Below are positions 61,554 through 64,000 of a stretch of DNA of 64,000 nt, one piece after another. Under the pieces are notes generated by a model. It saw only the letters and a program-made list of their open reading frames with translations, searched no databases and was not told the DNA's origin. Origin of the DNA: Ceratobasidium sp. AG-K. Lineage: Eukaryota > Basidiomycota > Agaricomycetes > Cantharellales > Ceratobasidiaceae. A program made the position numbers and the translations under genes. The stretch's first letter is position 1, and every line of letters starts with the position of its first letter. The DNA lies in NCBI GenBank assembly GCA_037039685.1, contig JAWNGF010000001.1, positions 7,192,001 to 7,256,000 on the forward strand, written 5' to 3'.

Positions 61554-62007
61554 GGTGTGAGTATCGAGGCAGAAACGAGAATCCGATTCGACAATCGAGA
61601 GAGCGTACTCCGCAATGGAGAGATAACTTAGAGTCCAAGCGAGTGTAGGATACAGTGGTAGAGAATAAGAGGACCAAGGGGCGGAAGCAATTTATATACT
61701 CCCTCCCGCCACTCTGCTTGCTGTTTGGTCGTCATAATTGGCTTCTACAACAGGGTCTGATTTTGTATCCGACCTTGATTGGATCACGTGCCCAAGCACC
61801 TCCCTAACAAAACCAACGGGTCTGTACAGTTCTCCAACGACTGTCTAAGCGCGCTAGCTCGCCACTCTGCCAACCACCTTGTGCGCTGGGACACAGAAAG
61901 TAACCACTTCTTAGGGTTCGGAATTGGAATTTTCTATTGCAACGTCTAGCCAGCACGTTTGTTTTCTGGAGTAGCTGTGCTTTAATATTACACAAGAAGA
62001 CTTGACA
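61554..62007. promoter_or_regulatory. Shared divergent region, cyclin gene / HOS2
   Basis: 454 bp between divergent start codons, hence the promoter region of both genes. No site identified with certainty. Confidence 0.4.
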
Positions 62008-63769
62008 ATGTCCTCAAAACCGGCGCCCACCTTCTCAGCCAGAGGTCAATTTGACGTTCCAGATGACGCTGGTGGCTCAGAACAAGAAAGTGGCAGAATG
62101 CAGGTAGGTGGTTTGTCGTAAAAACACCTCTAAACAACTTATAGGTTTCTCGCAGAGCCATTATAAACCCGTTGTATCGTATTACTTCCCCAAGGCTGTC
62201 GGAGAGTATCATTTCGGGGTGGGCGCATCACGGTTGTCTCTTTAAAAATCAACTCACCGAGGTTTTTGATAGGAGAGACACCCAATGAAACCACACCGCT
62301 TAACTTTGATGAATACCCTTGTGATGGGTTACGGCCTTCACAAGTACATGGATCATTTCATCAACCCCCGTGCTGCAACTGAGGAGGAGCTTGAACTTTA
62401 TCACGACCGTGATTACATTGACTTTCTATCGCGGTAGGTTAAATTCAAAAATGACGCGTGCCCATACCATAACAGGAATAACACAGAGTCATGCCCGGTG
62501 CATCAGCAAAAGAACTTGCTGACTTTAACTTTGGGAGATGACTGCCCTATATTTGACGGCATGTTCAACTTCTTCAAACAATACACTGGCGCATCCCTGG
62601 CTGCGGCTCGAAAGCTTTCTCAAGGCACAACAGATATCGCCATCAACTGGTCTGGAGGGCTCCACCATGCGAAAAAGCGAGAAGCCAGCGGCTTTTGCTA
62701 CATCAACGATATCGTGATTGCTATTCTTGACCTTCTTCGTGTCTACCCACGCGTGCTTTACATCGACATTGATATCCACCATGGCGATGGCGTTGAACTG
62801 GCGTTCTGGCATACGAACCGTGTCATGACTGTCTCGTTCCACAAGTACACTGGCGACTTTTTCCCGGGGACTGGAAAGCTCGACGACAACGGCACTGGGC
62901 TAGGCAGACATTTTGCCTTGAACGTACCTCTCTCGGACGGAATAGATGACACATCTTACGTGGAGCTGTTCAAGTTTGTGATGGAGCGCACGATTGCCGC
63001 TTTCCAGCCCTCTGCGATCGTCCTTCAGTGTGGTGCCGACTCATTGGGTTGTGACCGTCTCGGCGCATTTAACCTATCCACTCGAGCCCACGGCGAATGC
63101 GTAAAATACATCAAGTCATTCAATATCCCCTTGTTGGCGCTCGGAGGTGGCGGGTACACAATCCACAACGTGGCGCGATGCTGGACGAACGAGACCAGCA
63201 TTTTGCTTGGGGTTGAAGTCTCGGATATGCTCCCCGATACGCCCTACAACGCTTTTTTTAAACCCGATTACAAACTTCACCCTCAAATTGTGCGCAAGGT
63301 CGAGAACATGAACACGCCCCGGAGTTTGCAAAACCTCCGGATCGCAATCACGGAGAAATTGAGGTACTTGAATGGGGCGCCAAGTGTGCAAATGCAGGAA
63401 ATCCCGCCCGACTTGGAAGGGCTGCTAGAAGACAACGACGATGACGAAGAGATGGATGAAGATATGACGGGCGACGTCGATGTTGACGACCGAGAGGGTT
63501 CGAACGGGCGAGTGGCTTCCAATGGAGATGGTATGGACGAGCCTTCGTCTACCAGTCGACAAGGGACAGATCCGCCGACAGTGAAGGAACTTGAAGCGAG
63601 AATTGAGGCACAGGCCCGGGAAGCTCATCTCCTAGAGCTTGGAACCGAGAATGAGAATGACGGCTGGGAAGACAAATCGGAAGAATCGCTGAGCGATGCG
63701 GATCCTAAAGCCAATAGCCCTTGGGGTGGCCGGTGGCAAGGATCACCGTCACCTGGAACCTTTGAATAG
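62008..63769 (+). CDS. HOS2: Class I histone deacetylase, Hos2/HDAC3 type
   Basis: Zinc-dependent lysine deacetylase; Hos2 acts in the Set3 complex in the nucleus. Exons 62008-62103, 62156-62218, 62273-62433 and 62476-63769 (introns 52, 54 and 42 bp) sum to 1614 nt, giving 537 aa. Motifs: [48 protein letters not shown] (His pair), and [15 protein letters not shown], with the Asp and His zinc ligands, then the second zinc-site Asp in [14 protein letters not shown] and [14 protein letters not shown] with the catalytic-site Tyr. The [14 protein letters not shown] and AHGECV forms are Hos2/HDAC3-like rather than Rpd3-like. The 130-residue tail is acidic ([13 protein letters not shown]) and Ser-rich, ending [15 protein letters not shown]. 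All catalytic motifs are intact. Confidence 0.88.
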
Positions 63770-63884
63770 GAGGATCGCCCGAGGCCGTGGTTTGCTCAAA
63801 AGGGAATTTATATGTTCTGGTATTGTTGCCTATTCAGTGGTATTATTTATACATGCATAATCAAATCCGTTGATATTCGCTACA

Positions 63885-64000
63885 TCAGTGACCTCCCTCA
63901 TTGGCCTGAGCGTGTTTGAGGCCACGTTCATAGCCTTGTTGCTCAGCTAGAGATAGCTTTGTAGCCAAATCCAAATCTCTCTGGAATGCGGCCTCATCTT
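63885..64000 (-). CDS. C-terminus of a gene running off the window (UIM-like)
   Basis: The last 37 codons of a minus-strand gene are visible, from the window edge to TGA at 63885-63887. They read DEAAFQRDLDLATKLSLAEQ followed by QGYERGLKHAQANEGGH. The acidic residue / hydrophobic / Ala-x-x-x-Ser-Leu pattern resembles a ubiquitin-interacting motif. It converges with HOS2, with stops 115 bp apart. Too little sequence to name the protein. Confidence 0.5.
   Translation of the reverse strand, partial: DEAAFQRDLDLATKLSLAEQQGYERGLKHAQANEGGH

Noticed and set aside
62487..62497. Acceptor at 62486 in HOS2
   Set aside because: Gives a frame that meets a stop before the GDDCPIF motif; acceptor 62475 gives a clean 538-codon model.

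Overview
The window is nuclear DNA from a filamentous fungus, most likely an Agaricomycete and possibly a Rhizoctonia/Ceratobasidium relative (inference). Genes are compact and intron-rich, with many introns of 42-70 bp and GT-AG borders. The content is typical of basidiomycetes: Clp1-like genes, DUF6699 proteins, tandem Zn2Cys6 factors, a DOPA 4,5-dioxygenase-like gene, and Atg15, Ada3, Hos2 and Snf7 orthologues. No bacterial, viral, CRISPR, insertion-sequence or intact transposon features were seen.

Layout: 1-3.1 kb holds the end of an Impact_N (UPF0029) gene, a bifunctional thiamine gene (THI20 type) and a U6 snRNA gene. 3.3-9.9 kb holds two tandem, same-strand Zn2Cys6/fungal_trans regulators. 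11.4-20.6 kb is a dense housekeeping block: ADA3, RPA34, an SLC41/MgtE transporter, SNF7, RRP46 and ATP14. 21.1-26.4 kb carries three tandem paralogues of an unrecognised seven-helix membrane family. 28-34.6 kb has a mitoribosomal S33 protein, two DUF6699 genes around a DOPA-dioxygenase-like gene, and a proline/tyrosine-rich orphan. 35.4-37.8 kb is ATG15. 37.8-47.2 kb is gene-poor and holds one Clp1-like gene plus an unresolved stretch. 47.2-54.9 kb has glutamate 5-kinase, NAA35 (NatC) and a second Clp1-like gene. 56.1-64 kb has mitochondrial Trp-tRNA synthetase, a dynactin-p22-like protein, a cyclin, HOS2 and the end of one more gene.

The housekeeping genes are functionally unrelated to each other; they share closely spaced divergent or convergent arrangements (RPA34/SLC41, MSW1/dynactin-like, cyclin/HOS2; SNF7/RRP46) rather than pathways. 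The accessory signal lies in three duplicated families: regulators, seven-helix proteins and Clp1-like proteins.

Exon models come from reading splice sites by eye. For THI20, ADA3, SNF7, ATP14, HOS2, both Clp1 genes, the three membrane genes, the DOPA-dioxygenase-like gene, the second DUF6699 gene, the orphan and S33, the exon lengths sum to whole codons. For the other genes only the outer limits and main exons are given.
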